From Arthrobacter alpinus (GTDB lineage: Bacteria > Actinomycetota > Actinomycetes > Actinomycetales > Micrococcaceae): a DNA stretch of 64,000 bases. The stretch is taken from contig NZ_CP012677.1 in the NCBI RefSeq assembly GCF_001294625.1, positions 3,782,001 to 3,846,000 on the forward strand, in the 5' to 3' direction. Positions 34,055 through 42,992 of this stretch are shown here, one piece after another (within the stretch, counting starts at the first letter, position 1; every line of letters begins with the position of its first letter). The notes beneath the pieces are model-generated. The model was given only the letters and a program-made list of their open reading frames with translations. It ran no database searches and was not told the DNA's origin. Made by a program: the position numbers and the translations under genes.

Positions 34055-35514
34055 ATCCCGCTGTTGCGGCATCCTCCCGCCCCAAACCCTTCCCGCCCCA
34101 AACCCTTCGCGCCGTCTGGCCCGCTCTCGCCGGCCTCACTGCGGTATTCCTGATCGAGATGCTCGATACGTCCGTGTTGAACGTCGCGTTGCCGACGATC
34201 GCAAGGAATCTCTCGGCCACGGCTTCTGAGTTGCAGTGGGTAAGCGGCTCCTACTCGCTCGTCTTCGGCGGTCTGATGCTCGCGTTCGGTGCGATCGCCG
34301 ACCGATTCGGTCGACGCCGCTTCATGCTGATAGGCCTTGTGTTGTTCGGTGTATCGAGCCTGTCGATTCTCTTGGTGTCTTCGGCAAGCGAACTGATTAC
34401 GGTCCGGGTGCTGATCGGTATCGCCGCAGCGATGACCGCGCCGGGGTCGATGGCGTTGTCGTTTCGCCTGTTCGATGACGATGCCATGCGCGTTCGTGCG
34501 ACAGCTCTGATCTCTACGGTCGGGCTCATCGGGCTTGCCGTCGGACCTACGGTCGGCGGACTGATTCTCGCTGTTGCTCCATGGCAGGTGCTGCTGCTGA
34601 TCAACGTCCCGATCGCCGGGCTGGCGATCGTCGGCATCCGATTCGGGATCGCGGCAGATAAGCCCACCGATCTGCACCGCGTGCCCGTCGACCTCCTCGG
34701 CGCGGCACTGGGCACCGGAACAATAGTGCTCGTCCTCCTCACACCCACGCTGTTCGTCAACCTCGGCGGACGGAATCCATGGCCCTGGATCGCAGCAACT
34801 ACCGCTATCGGCAGTGCGTTCGCGTTCATTGCCCGCCAACGGCACGCCGCACATCCACTCCTGGACGCAGCGCTGTTCACACGCCCCTCGGTCATCACCG
34901 GGTTGAGTTACCAAGCGGCAATCGGGCTCGCCACCGCGGGCCTCGGATACACAGTCTCCCTGCAACTCCAGCTGGCGTGGGGCTGGCCGCCCGCCCTCGC
35001 CGCGCTCGGCGTCCTCCCGCAAGTACTGACCATGATCTTCATCGGCCCATTCGTCGAGATCATCGTCCGAAAATGCGGCATGGACCGCGCCAGCGTGCTC
35101 GGCTCCACCGCAGTCATCGCCGGATTGCTGATCTATGCACTCCTGGGGCGCACCCACTACGTGTGGATCGCATTCGCACTCGTTTTCGTCGCCGCGGGAA
35201 TGCGCGTGGTTATGATCACCGCCACCATCAACGTCATGCGCGGCCTACCCCCAGAGCGTACCTCCATTGCAGCAGCCCTGAACGACACCAGCCAGGAACT
35301 CGCAGCAGGCATCGGCATCGCCGTCACCGGAACGATCATCGCAGCTTTCATCGGCCATGCGCTCACCGAAACCCGCTGGAGCACAGCAACCACCAACGCA
35401 TTCGAGAACGCCGTCACGCTCGGAGTCCTCACCCTCACCGCCGCCGCCATCGCACTCCTGACCGTCGCTCTCATCCGCGCACGGCACGAGCAGCCAGAAC
35501 AGCACGGGGCGTAG
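34039..35514 (+). CDS. MFS drug efflux transporter, DHA2 type
   Basis: A 491-residue pump with about 14 membrane segments. Motifs include LIEMLDTSVLNVALPT in the first helix and GAIADRFGRRR in the loop after helix two. The ATG lies about six bases after a candidate -10 box, so the mRNA may be leaderless; the longer frame from 33988 would extend into the promoter and is rejected. It is controlled by the divergent TetR gene. Substrate unknown; multidrug export is the usual role. Confidence 0.88.
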   Translation: MEHNSNPAVAASSRPKPFPPQTLRAVWPALAGLTAVFLIEMLDTSVLNVALPTIARNLSATASELQWVSGSYSLVFGGLMLAFGAIADRFGRRRFMLIGLVLFGVSSLSILLVSSASELITVRVLIGIAAAMTAPGSMALSFRLFDDDAMRVRATALISTVGLIGLAVGPTVGGLILAVAPWQVLLLINVPIAGLAIVGIRFGIAADKPTDLHRVPVDLLGAALGTGTIVLVLLTPTLFVNLGGRNPWPWIAATTAIGSAFAFIARQRHAAHPLLDAALFTRPSVITGLSYQAAIGLATAGLGYTVSLQLQLAWGWPPALAALGVLPQVLTMIFIGPFVEIIVRKCGMDRASVLGSTAVIAGLLIYALLGRTHYVWIAFALVFVAAGMRVVMITATINVMRGLPPERTSIAAALNDTSQELAAGIGIAVTGTIIAAFIGHALTETRWSTATTNAFENAVTLGVLTLTAAAIALLTVALIRARHEQPEQHGA

Positions 35515-35623
35515 AGCCCAGCGCAATCCCTGCCCGCTAGGGGAACCTCTACCGGGCTGCATGGCGGATACGGACCGGTGAGTGTGGGTGAAAGCTTGAG
35601 AGGGTGAAACTCTAGTGCGCCGG

Positions 35624-36415
35624 TCAGAGTATTGCGGTCAGTACTCCGCCGTCAGCGCGCACGGCAGTTCCGTTTGTCGCGGAGGAAAGGGGACTTGAGA
35701 GATACACGGCGAGGTTCGCGATTTCGGCGGGCTCGATAAAGCGCTCAAGGAGAGATGTCTGGTTGCCACCAATGATCATTGCTTTCATCTCATCCGCTGA
35801 CATTCGCTGCGACTCAGCGATGTCATGGATGGTACCGGCAACACCGTCAGAGTAGGTCGGGCCACCGAGGATCGTGTTGACCGTCACACCGGTACCGCGG
35901 GTGAGCTTGGCGAGACCGTTGCTCAAGGCGAGCATCCCTGCTTTCGTCACGCCGTAGTGCATCATGTCAGCGGGTACGTTTACACCTGATTCGCTGCCTA
36001 CGAAAATGATCCGACCCCAGCCAGCATCGATCATCCCGGGTAGTAGCTCTCTGGAGAGCCGGACTCCGCTCATCACGTTTACCGCGAAGTAGCAAGACCA
36101 GTCATCGTCAGATATTTCAGTGAAGGGCTTTAGCCCGAAGAGACCGACGTTATTGACAAGGATGTCGACGGCCCCGAGCGAGCTGAGTAGCCTTTGCACC
36201 GCCGAGGCGTCTGTGAAGTCCGCCGCAATGCCGGCAACGACCCCGCCAGGCACTTCGGCTTGAAGGTTCTTCACCGATTGCTGGAGGCGGCTGGCATCGC
36301 GGCCGTTGATAACCACCTCGGCCCCCTCCTGGAGGAGAGCCTTCGCGATCGCGTACCCAATCCCTTGCGTTGAACCGCTTATAAAGGCGCGTTTGTTTGA
36401 CAGCTGCATGTCCAT
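35624..36415 (-). CDS. Short-chain dehydrogenase/reductase
   Basis: A 263-residue NAD(P)-dependent oxidoreductase. The cofactor motif is ISGSTQGIGYAIA (TGxxxGIG variant, about residues 13-25), NNVG marks the central strand, and catalytic residues Ser (FVGSESG) and Tyr-x-x-x-Lys (YGVTKAG) are present. The substrate is not evident. Divergent from a MarR regulator with two direct repeats in the shared control region, so its expression is likely induced by the MarR ligand. Confidence 0.85.
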   Translation of the reverse strand: MDMQLSNKRAFISGSTQGIGYAIAKALLQEGAEVVINGRDASRLQQSVKNLQAEVPGGVVAGIAADFTDASAVQRLLSSLGAVDILVNNVGLFGLKPFTEISDDDWSCYFAVNVMSGVRLSRELLPGMIDAGWGRIIFVGSESGVNVPADMMHYGVTKAGMLALSNGLAKLTRGTGVTVNTILGGPTYSDGVAGTIHDIAESQRMSADEMKAMIIGGNQTSLLERFIEPAEIANLAVYLSSPLSSATNGTAVRADGGVLTAIL

Positions 36416-36440
36416 GGTCGTTCTAGCCTCTCATTATTGC

Positions 36441-36489
36441 TTGCTCAGTCAAGTAAAGATAGTCAAAATTGTTTGCCCAGTCAAGTAAA
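36441..36489. promoter_or_regulatory. Direct repeats between SDR and MarR genes
   Basis: TTGCTCAGTCAAGTAAA (36441-36457) and TTGCCCAGTCAAGTAAA (36473-36489), spaced 32 bases (about three helical turns). Each contains a partly symmetric TTG..CAGTCAA core, suitable for a MarR dimer. Confidence 0.65.
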
Positions 36490-36505
36490 CAGGTAACCTG
36501 TATGC

Positions 36506-37015
36506 ATGACTGATTCCAGCGTCCCAAACCTCCTCAAGGGAGATAACCTCATGTCGTGGGCAGCTCTTGCGACGGTATTGGAATGGCTGCCTGCCGCACT
36601 CGATGCGCCTTTGGTTCGTAATTTCGACCTCACGCACTTCGAGTACGGCATCCTCTTTGCCTTGGCTGACGCGCCGAACCAGACGCTGGGGATGACTGTC
36701 CTGGCCGGCTATGCCAATAGCTCGCTTTCTAGGCTCTCTCGAGCAGTATCGCGGATTGAGGGTCGCGGTTGGGTGCAGCGCAGTCGGGACCCCTTGGATG
36801 GGCGGTCCACCTTGGCCTCCCTGACCGAGGCCGGGCTAGCCATGTTCGAAAAAGCCACGCCCGTGCATTCTCGGACCGTCACGAAATTAGTCCTAGAGCC
36901 CCTCACAAACGCCCAACGAGATCAGCTGCGCGATATCAGTCTTCGGATCCAACACGCGATTCGGGAGCAGGAGAGTTGGTGGGCAACAAGCACCCACTCT
37001 TCCGACACTGACTAA
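36506..37015 (+). CDS. MarR-family regulator
   Basis: A 169-residue winged-helix regulator. The recognition part reads GMTVLAGYANSSLSRLSRAVSRIEGRGWVQRSRDPLDGRSTLASLTEAG (split: recognition helix about residue 70, wing with the DxRS/T pattern about residue 98), typical of MarR. The ATG at 36506 lies 17 bases after the second direct repeat, so it is probably autoregulated and also controls the divergent dehydrogenase. Confidence 0.85.
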   Translation: MTDSSVPNLLKGDNLMSWAALATVLEWLPAALDAPLVRNFDLTHFEYGILFALADAPNQTLGMTVLAGYANSSLSRLSRAVSRIEGRGWVQRSRDPLDGRSTLASLTEAGLAMFEKATPVHSRTVTKLVLEPLTNAQRDQLRDISLRIQHAIREQESWWATSTHSSDTD

Positions 37016-37274
37016 CCTCGATATTTCATTGGCACGGGCAAGGGTCGCTGGATCTCGAAAATAAAAGTAAGTTCCGCCGGAACGCCAATGCATTACGGCT
37101 TGATGCTGGCGCCCCACAGCCGTCCCGTATTACGGTCTTCCACCCGAGCGGGTGCAGACGACTTCGGAAATTTGCGAAGCTGTGTGCTTCTGCAGGTGTC
37201 ACATTCGCGTATACCCGGCCCGAGAAAAAGCCCGGTGATGGGGCGGCAGATTCGATCGATAGAATCCCCCGGGC
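37016..37274. other. Spacer with a diverged res-like motif
   Basis: No gene is visible. A variant of the 19-bp motif (GTGCAGACGACTTCGGAAA, 37152-37170) lies about 100 bases before the resolvase-end inverted repeat begins at 37275. Confidence 0.45.
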
Positions 37275-37427
37275 GCTAACTGGGACACACTGCGGCTGAA
37301 CGTAGCGTCGAGAAACGGTCATTTAACGACATCCCGAACCTGTCGGCGACACGCTGCGGAAAGCATGTCGGAAACCCGTGCCAGAAATCAACGTCGTCAA
37401 ACCATACAGCACCGGTATTATCGACAC

Positions 37428-38030
37428 ATGCTGATCGGATACGCGCGAGTCTCCACCGCTGACCAAAACCCTGAGCACCAAACAGATGCCCTGGCCCGCG
37501 CCGGTGTCGACCCGGCAAACATCTACCTCGACCATGCCAGCGGTGCCAAGGCCAGCAGGCCCGAGCTCGACAAGGCACTCGCCTCGGCCAACCGGGCCGG
37601 CGACCAGCTGGTCATCACCCGCCTGGACAGGCTCGGACGCTCGGTACTCCACCTGGTGACCCTCGGTGCATCCCTCCGCGAGCGTGGTGTGGGATTACGT
37701 GTCCTCGAGCAAGGCATCGACACCACGACCGCGGAAGGACGTGCGATGTTCGGAATGCTCTCCGTCCTGGCCGAACTCCAACGAGAACTCATCGTCGCCA
37801 ACACCCGCGACGGACTCGCCGCCGCCCGTGCCCGCGGGCGAACAGGAGGAAGGCGCCCGAAGCTCACCCCCGACCAGGCCCACCACGCCCAGCAGCTCTA
37901 CGACGCGGGGACCCATACGGTCCAACGCATCGCCGACCTCCTCCAGGTCCCGCGCTCCACCATCTACGGGCACCTCAACAAGGCAAGCATCGGACGACGT
38001 CCCACCGCCAAAGCGACCCTGGAGGCTTAG
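37428..38030 (+). CDS. tnpR: Serine resolvase, A-type, right-end copy
   Basis: A 200-residue serine recombinase, nearly identical to the product at 27306-27908, with Ser9 in MLIGYARVSTADQ. The stop codon (38028-38030) falls within the right terminal repeat. It should resolve cointegrates of A-type elements. Because the second copy and its surroundings are inverted, recombination between them could invert the intervening cargo. Confidence 0.9.
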   Translation: MLIGYARVSTADQNPEHQTDALARAGVDPANIYLDHASGAKASRPELDKALASANRAGDQLVITRLDRLGRSVLHLVTLGASLRERGVGLRVLEQGIDTTTAEGRAMFGMLSVLAELQRELIVANTRDGLAAARARGRTGGRRPKLTPDQAHHAQQLYDAGTHTVQRIADLLQVPRSTIYGHLNKASIGRRPTAKATLEA

Positions 38031-38063
38031 CGCTCAATCCGTCCCCATTACTACCAAGACCCC
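38026..38063 (-). repeat. A-type Tn3 terminal inverted repeat, right end of island
   Basis: Reverse complement of the 27273-27310 repeat and, with two differences, of the left end at 3881-3918. Followed directly by AGATC. Confidence 0.92.
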
Positions 38064-38068
38064 AGATC
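38064..38068. repeat. Target-site duplication AGATC, right copy
   Basis: Matches 3876-3880 outside the left end. Confidence 0.9.
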
Positions 38069-38816
38069 GGTGTCGCGGTGGCAGCCTTGCCGTCCCGCAC
38101 ATAGCTGACCTCGACGGCGTCGCCGGCCCGCAGCCCGGCGGCGGCGCTGATTCCAAAGAACGTGAAGGCCACCTTGCCGGGGTTGATGGAGGCCTCCGTT
38201 TGGAGGGCGCCAACCAGCGTGGCCGTGGTGCCATTGTCGCTGGGAACAGGTACATCGCGTCCCAGGAGGCTGACAATGCCGGCCGTGACAGAGCTGGAGA
38301 GTCCCAGCGGAGCGCCAAGGGCCACCACCGGCTGGCCCACCAACACCTTCGAGGAGTCCCCGAGTGGGTCGGTGGGCAGGTCCTTGTCAGCGGTGACCTG
38401 CAAAACGGCCAGATCCGATTCCGGATCCCGGCCCACCAATTTTGCTTCCACGCTGCGGCCATCGCTAAAAACGATATCGATGGTTCCCGCTGTTGAAGCA
38501 GCTGAAATTGCGTGGTTGTTGGTGATGAGGTAACCCTCCGGGCGCACAATCACGCCGCTTCCGACGCCGCTTGCCTCACCATTGAGAGGGAGACGGTGAC
38601 GACGCCGGGCAGCCCACCCTGGGTGTCCTGAACGGCGTCGCACGCCCCGCTGGCCGTGGCGGAGGCGCGTGTAAACCAGTGACCGAGCAAAGCGCCCAGC
38701 AGTCCCGCCAACATGGCCAAAACTGTTGCGGCCACAACAATCCATGTGGTCGGGTTCTGCTTGAACCAATCGCGGGGAGGCGGTGCGCATGGGCGTACTC
38801 CGATCAGGAAAACCAC
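38064..38816 (-). pseudogene. HtrA-like serine protease, disrupted
   Basis: Remnant of a membrane-anchored trypsin-like protease with a PDZ-type tail. The N-terminus (38816 to about 38590) has a membrane segment TTWIVVAATVLAMLAGLLGA; the protease domain (GSGVIVRPEGYLITNNHA, then ESDLAVLQV) follows in another frame, so an indel lies near 38590. The segment that should hold the catalytic Ser (GNSGGP) is missing: ASINPG runs directly into KVAFTFFGISAAAGLRAGD. The 3' end is split off by the transposon at 38063. Three independent lesions make it non-functional. Confidence 0.85.
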
Positions 38817-38900
38817 TGAGCACCTGGGGGTTTCCCCTGCTAGGACATCAGGGCAGAACTTTGCCTGTCGCCGCCCTGCAAATGGGTATCAGCCTGGGGG

Positions 38901-39614
38901 TTAGATGGCGCAGCCGTCCGGGCCGCACACCTGCGCGTCCGATCCATCAGAGGGAGCCGCGGCCACCATGGTCAACGGGTTGGCCTCCTGCCATGCCTGC
39001 TCCAGCGCCTGGCTGAAGACGTCGGCAGGCTGGGCACCGGAGATGCCGTACTTTCGGTCAATGACAAAGAAGGGGACCCCGGATACCCCCAGTGCGCGGG
39101 CCTCGGCAAAGTCATGGCGGACGTCGTCGGCATACTTGTCGGTGTCCAGTGCCTCGGTAATTTCGACGGCGGGCAGGCCGGCGTCCGTGCCAATTCGTAC
39201 CAGTGCCTCGCGGTTGCCGATGTCCACCCCGTGCTCAAAGTGGCCTGACAGCAGGGCTTCCTTAACGGCGTCGCCCTTGCCATTGGCGGCTGCCAAGTGC
39301 AGCAGTTCGTGGGCCTTGAAGCTGTTGGCGACCACGACGCCGTCGAACTTATAATGCAGGCCCTCGCCCTCGGCCGCCTCCTTGACATGGCCCAGCATGC
39401 CCATGAGCTGGCTGCGGTCCATACCCTTGCGCTCAACGAGATAGTCGAGTTCGCTGCCATCGTAGTGCTCGGGGAGGGTGGGGTCCAGCTGGTAGCTGCG
39501 CCATTGCACCTGAACCGAATCCTTGTGCGGGAATGCGTTCAGCGCTGTCTCAAAACGGCGCTTGCCAATGTAGCACCAGGGGCAGGCCACATCGGACCAG
39601 ATCTCAATCTTCAT
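38901..39614 (-). CDS. FrnE/DsbA-like thiol oxidoreductase
   Basis: A 237-residue thioredoxin-fold protein of the DsbA/FrnE group without a signal peptide, so cytoplasmic. The redox site is CPWC in SDVACPWCYIGKRRFE (about residues 11-14), and the cis-Pro lies in GVSGVPFFVID. The C-terminus ends with two more Cys (QVCGPDGCAI). It likely handles disulfides or acts as a glutathione/mycothiol-type isomerase; substrate unknown. An intrinsic terminator for the upstream aceB separates it from the next gene. Confidence 0.88.
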   Translation of the reverse strand: MKIEIWSDVACPWCYIGKRRFETALNAFPHKDSVQVQWRSYQLDPTLPEHYDGSELDYLVERKGMDRSQLMGMLGHVKEAAEGEGLHYKFDGVVVANSFKAHELLHLAAANGKGDAVKEALLSGHFEHGVDIGNREALVRIGTDAGLPAVEITEALDTDKYADDVRHDFAEARALGVSGVPFFVIDRKYGISGAQPADVFSQALEQAWQEANPLTMVAAAPSDGSDAQVCGPDGCAI

Positions 39615-39691
39615 ACTGGCGCAACGGGGCTGGCGCAGAGATTATTCCAGCGGCCGAAGCCGGGACCGGATAGGCTCGACCACTGGAAACG

Positions 39692-39726
39692 ACGGGCTCG
39701 ACCACCGAATCGGTGATCGAGCCCGT
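39692..39726 (-). terminator. Intrinsic terminator downstream of aceB
   Basis: Seventeen-bp arms (39692-39708, 39710-39726) with a single mismatch, 83 bases beyond the aceB stop. Confidence 0.7.
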
Positions 39727-39808
39727 CGAGATCAATATTTAAGGCTGCCCCACCGGAACCCGGATCTCGGGCTTGCAGTGGCGTCGCATCCGGTGAAGGC
39801 AACCAAAC

Positions 39809-41455
39809 TTAGACGGCCAGCAGCTGTGCGTCGGCCGTTTCGTGCAGGTAGTTCGAGTAGGCGGAGAGTGTCAGGAAGGTGGGGAATTCCTCGCCTAGTG
39901 CCACTGACTCGAAGATTTCCAGGGCGTCCTCGAAGCGGTCGGCGTCAAAGCGGGGCATCTTGGCGAATTCCTCCTCCAGCATCTCCTTGACCCAGTCGAA
40001 GGTGATCAGCTCTCCTGTATCGGTGATGGCCTGGCTGTGGATCCACTGCCAGATCTGGGAGCGGGAGATTTCCGCGGTGGCAGCATCTTCCATGAGGTTG
40101 TTCAGGGCCACGGCGCCGTGGCCGCGCAGCCAGGACTCGATGTACTGGATACCCACCCAGATGTTGTCACGGATGCCCTGCTCGGTGATGGTGCCTTGGG
40201 TGCCGGCGATGTTCAGCAGGGCCCTGTCGTCGAGCTCCACATCCTCGCGGGTGCGGCTGATCTGGTTCGGATTCCAGCCTAGAACCTCGTCGAAAACCTC
40301 CATGGCCACGGGCACCAGATCCGGGTGGGCCACCCAGGAACCGTCGAAGCCGTCGTTGGCTTCACGGGTCTTGTCGGCACGGACCTTCGCCATGGCGTTG
40401 GCGTTGGCCTCGGGGTCGCGGCGGTTGGGTACGAACGCGGCCATGCCGCCGATGGCCATGGCGCCGCGGGTGTGGCAGGCTCGGACCAACTGCTCCGTGT
40501 AAGCGCGCATGAACGGTGCGGTCATGGTGATCTGGTTGCGGTCAGGGAGCACATAGCGGGGGCCGCGGGTGCGGAAATTCTTGATGACCGAGAACAGGTA
40601 GTCCCAGCGCCCGGCGTTCAACCCGGCGGCGTGGTCACGGAGTTCGTATAGGATTTCCTCCATCTCAAAGGCGGCTGTGATGGTCTCGATCAGCACCGTT
40701 GCCCGGATGGTGCCCTGGGGGATGCCGAGCAGGTCCTGGGCCTGGATGAAGATGTCATTCCAGAGGCGGGCCTCCAGATGGTTTTCAATCTTCGGCAGGT
40801 AGAAGTACGGGCCCTTGCCCTGGGCGATGAGGCGGCGGGCGTTGTGGAAGAAGAACAAGCCAAAGTCCACGATCCCGCCGGCCATCGGCTTACCGTTGAT
40901 GAGCAGGTGCTTCTCCGGCAGGTGCCAGCCGCGGGGCCGGACCACAATGGTGGGCAGCTCCTCCTGCGGCGCCAGCTTGTACTCCTTGCCTTCGGGGCTG
41001 GTGAAGTCGATGCGGCGTTCCAGTGCGTCGATCAAGTTCAGCTGGCCACGGATCACATTGCCCCACGTGGGGGTTGAGGAGTCCTCCATGTCGGCCAGCC
41101 ATACCTTGGCCCCGGAGTTCAGGGCGTTGATGGTCATCTTCTTATCCACCGGGCCGGTGATCTCCACACGGCGGTCCTCCAGGCCCGGGGCCGGAGGGGC
41201 CACCCGCCAGCGGGGGTCCTCACGGATGGCGGAGGTGTGGCTGAGATAGCGTGGGTCCGTACCACTGAGGATCTGGCGGCGACGTGTTTGGCGGGCTTCC
41301 AGCAATTGTGCACGGCGCGCCGTCGTCGTGCGGTTCAGGGCGGCGATGAAATCCAGGGCCTCGGGGGTCAGGATTTCTTCCTGTCGGTGGATGGGGGGTG
41401 CGGTCAAGGTGACGCCGTTAAACGTGATGCCGTTCAGGCTGTTCGTTGAGTTCAT
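39809..41455 (-). CDS. aceB: Malate synthase A
   Basis: Condenses glyoxylate with acetyl-CoA to malate, the second step of the glyoxylate shunt. The product has 548 residues, normal for the A form. Family stretches include [49 protein letters not shown] and [16 protein letters not shown] at 41455 is chosen (the frame continues upstream to 41524); GGAGCG lies before it. It follows isocitrate lyase in the same direction with a hairpin in the 84-base gap. RamB is encoded just beyond aceA and probably controls both. Confidence 0.95.
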   Translation of the reverse strand: MNSTNSLNGITFNGVTLTAPPIHRQEEILTPEALDFIAALNRTTTARRAQLLEARQTRRRQILSGTDPRYLSHTSAIREDPRWRVAPPAPGLEDRRVEITGPVDKKMTINALNSGAKVWLADMEDSSTPTWGNVIRGQLNLIDALERRIDFTSPEGKEYKLAPQEELPTIVVRPRGWHLPEKHLLINGKPMAGGIVDFGLFFFHNARRLIAQGKGPYFYLPKIENHLEARLWNDIFIQAQDLLGIPQGTIRATVLIETITAAFEMEEILYELRDHAAGLNAGRWDYLFSVIKNFRTRGPRYVLPDRNQITMTAPFMRAYTEQLVRACHTRGAMAIGGMAAFVPNRRDPEANANAMAKVRADKTREANDGFDGSWVAHPDLVPVAMEVFDEVLGWNPNQISRTREDVELDDRALLNIAGTQGTITEQGIRDNIWVGIQYIESWLRGHGAVALNNLMEDAATAEISRSQIWQWIHSQAITDTGELITFDWVKEMLEEEFAKMPRFDADRFEDALEIFESVALGEEFPTFLTLSAYSNYLHETADAQLLAV

Positions 41456-41483
41456 TTCGATGCGCTCCAAGTCAAAAGTGCTG

Positions 41484-41528
41484 CTGGTCGAGCGTGTCGC
41501 GACCAAAGATCTCGACACGCTCAACCAG
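41484..41528 (-). terminator. Hairpin between aceA and aceB
   Basis: Sixteen-bp arms (41484-41499, 41513-41528) with one mismatch, 11 bases after the aceA stop on the minus strand. It would end or attenuate aceA transcription before aceB. Confidence 0.7.
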
Positions 41529-41539
41529 CGGGAAAAGGG

Positions 41540-42862
41540 TTAGTGGAACTGCTGGGCTTCGGTGGAACCAGCCAAGGCGAGGGTGCCGCTGTTTGGGTTC
41601 AGTGCGCTCGCCACCAGATCGAAGTAGCCTGTGCCCACTTCGCGTTGGTGTTTGGTTGCGGTGTAGCCGCGGTCTTCAGAGGCAAATTCGCGCTCCTGCA
41701 GTTCGACGTAGGCGCTCATCCCATCCCGGGCGTAGCCGTGGGCGAGGTCAAACATCGAGTAGTTCAGGGCGTGGAAGCCAGCCAGGGTGATGAACTGGAA
41801 CTTGAAGCCCATGGCGCCGAGCTCGCGTTGGAACTTGGCGATGGTGGAGTCGTCCAAATGCTTTTTCCAGTTGAACGACGGTGAACAGTTGTAGGCCAGC
41901 ATCTGGTCCGGGAACTCTGAGCGAATGGCTTCGGCAAACTTCTTTGCATGGGCCAGGTCCGGGGTGCCGGTTTCCATCCAGATGAGGTCGGCGTGGGGTG
42001 CGTAGGCCAGGCCGCGGGCAATGCACGGTTCGATCCCGTTGCGGACATTGTAAAAACCTTCGGCCGTGCGCTCGCCGGTAATGAAGGGCTTGTCGCGGTC
42101 GTCGACGTCGGAGGTGATCAAGGTGGCCGCCTCGGCATCAGTGCGGGCAATGATGACGGAGGGGACACCGGAAACATCGGCGGCGAGCCGTGCCGCGTTC
42201 AGGGTGCGCACGTGCTGGGCTGTGGGGATCAGGACCTTCCCACCCAGGTGCCCGCACTTTTTCTCGCTGGCCAGCTGGTCTTCCCAGTGCACGCCCGCTG
42301 CGCCGGCGGCGATCATGGATTTCATGAGCTCGTACGCGTTCAGCGGCCCGCCAAAGCCGGCCTCGGCGTCGGCGACGATCGGCACCAGCCAATCTTCCAC
42401 ACTCTGCTTGCCTTCGGAGAATTCGATCTGGTCTGCGCGAAGGAGGGCGTTGTTAATGCGGCGGACCACGGTGGGCACCGAGTTGACCGGGTACAAAGAC
42501 TGGTCGGGGTAGGTGTTGCCCGAAGTGTTGGCGTCGGCGGCAACCTGCCAGCCGGAGAGGTAGATGGCCTTCAGCCCTGCCTTGACCTGCTGCACAGCCT
42601 GGTTGCCGGTGAGGGCGCCCAAGGCGTTGGTGTAGTCCTCGGGTCCGGCGTTGCGCAGCTGGTTCCAGAGCTTTTCCGCGCCGCGCCGGGCCAGTGTCTG
42701 TTCCTCGGTGACACGGCCCCGAAGCTTGACGACGTCATTCGCACCGTAGCTACGTTCGATCCCGTCCCAGCGGGGGTTGGCGGCCCATTCAAGTTCGAGA
42801 GCGGCGGCTGCCTGGGCGTTGCTCTGCTCCGGCGTCATTGCGGGTTCAAATGCTGCAGTCAT
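41540..42862 (-). CDS. aceA: Isocitrate lyase
   Basis: Splits isocitrate to glyoxylate and succinate, opening the glyoxylate shunt for growth on acetate, fatty acids or aromatics. The protein has 440 residues. The active-site loop [11 protein letters not shown] with the catalytic Cys is clear, as are [22 protein letters not shown] and [13 protein letters not shown] 42862 has AGGAG upstream; the longer frame to 43507 runs antisense to ramB and is rejected. Divergent from ramB, 130 bases apart. Confidence 0.96.
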   Translation of the reverse strand: MTAAFEPAMTPEQSNAQAAAALELEWAANPRWDGIERSYGANDVVKLRGRVTEEQTLARRGAEKLWNQLRNAGPEDYTNALGALTGNQAVQQVKAGLKAIYLSGWQVAADANTSGNTYPDQSLYPVNSVPTVVRRINNALLRADQIEFSEGKQSVEDWLVPIVADAEAGFGGPLNAYELMKSMIAAGAAGVHWEDQLASEKKCGHLGGKVLIPTAQHVRTLNAARLAADVSGVPSVIIARTDAEAATLITSDVDDRDKPFITGERTAEGFYNVRNGIEPCIARGLAYAPHADLIWMETGTPDLAHAKKFAEAIRSEFPDQMLAYNCSPSFNWKKHLDDSTIAKFQRELGAMGFKFQFITLAGFHALNYSMFDLAHGYARDGMSAYVELQEREFASEDRGYTATKHQREVGTGYFDLVASALNPNSGTLALAGSTEAQQFH

Positions 42863-42992
42863 GATTGTCGCTCCTTCTTGGAATGTGGTGTTGCTGTGTT
42901 CTTCTTCGTGATTTCCACTATTCAGGGGTTTTATCAACACTGCTAGGGGTAAAGGATGGAAAGATTGGCGCTTCTTCACGTATCCTAAAGAA

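Larger units (their letters stand above)
3881..38063. mobile_element. 34-kb composite Tn3-family island
   Basis: Bounded by 38-bp terminal repeats in opposite orientation (3881-3918 and 38026-38063, each starting GGGGTCTTGG and ending CGCTAAG when read inward) and by a 5-bp target duplication AGATC. The left end carries tnpA and the right end carries tnpR, as in a simple Tn3-like unit, but the 31 kb between is a mosaic with two further A-type ends (23613 and 27273), three B-type ends, one probable C-type end and a plasmid partition operon. The tnpA at the left end is frameshifted and the other two copies are truncated, so movement now would need transposase supplied from elsewhere. Confidence 0.88.
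37275..38063 (+). repeat. 789-bp inverted repeat, right arm (A-type resolvase end)
   Basis: Inverted partner of 27273-28061, no indels and few mismatches. Includes resolvase and the right terminal repeat of the island. Confidence 0.9.

Noticed and set aside
33517..35157. A 546-codon minus-strand open frame
   Set aside because: It runs antisense to the MFS pump and across the TetR gene in another frame. Composition is GC-frame artefact (Gln/Asp/His/Arg-rich), with no domain.
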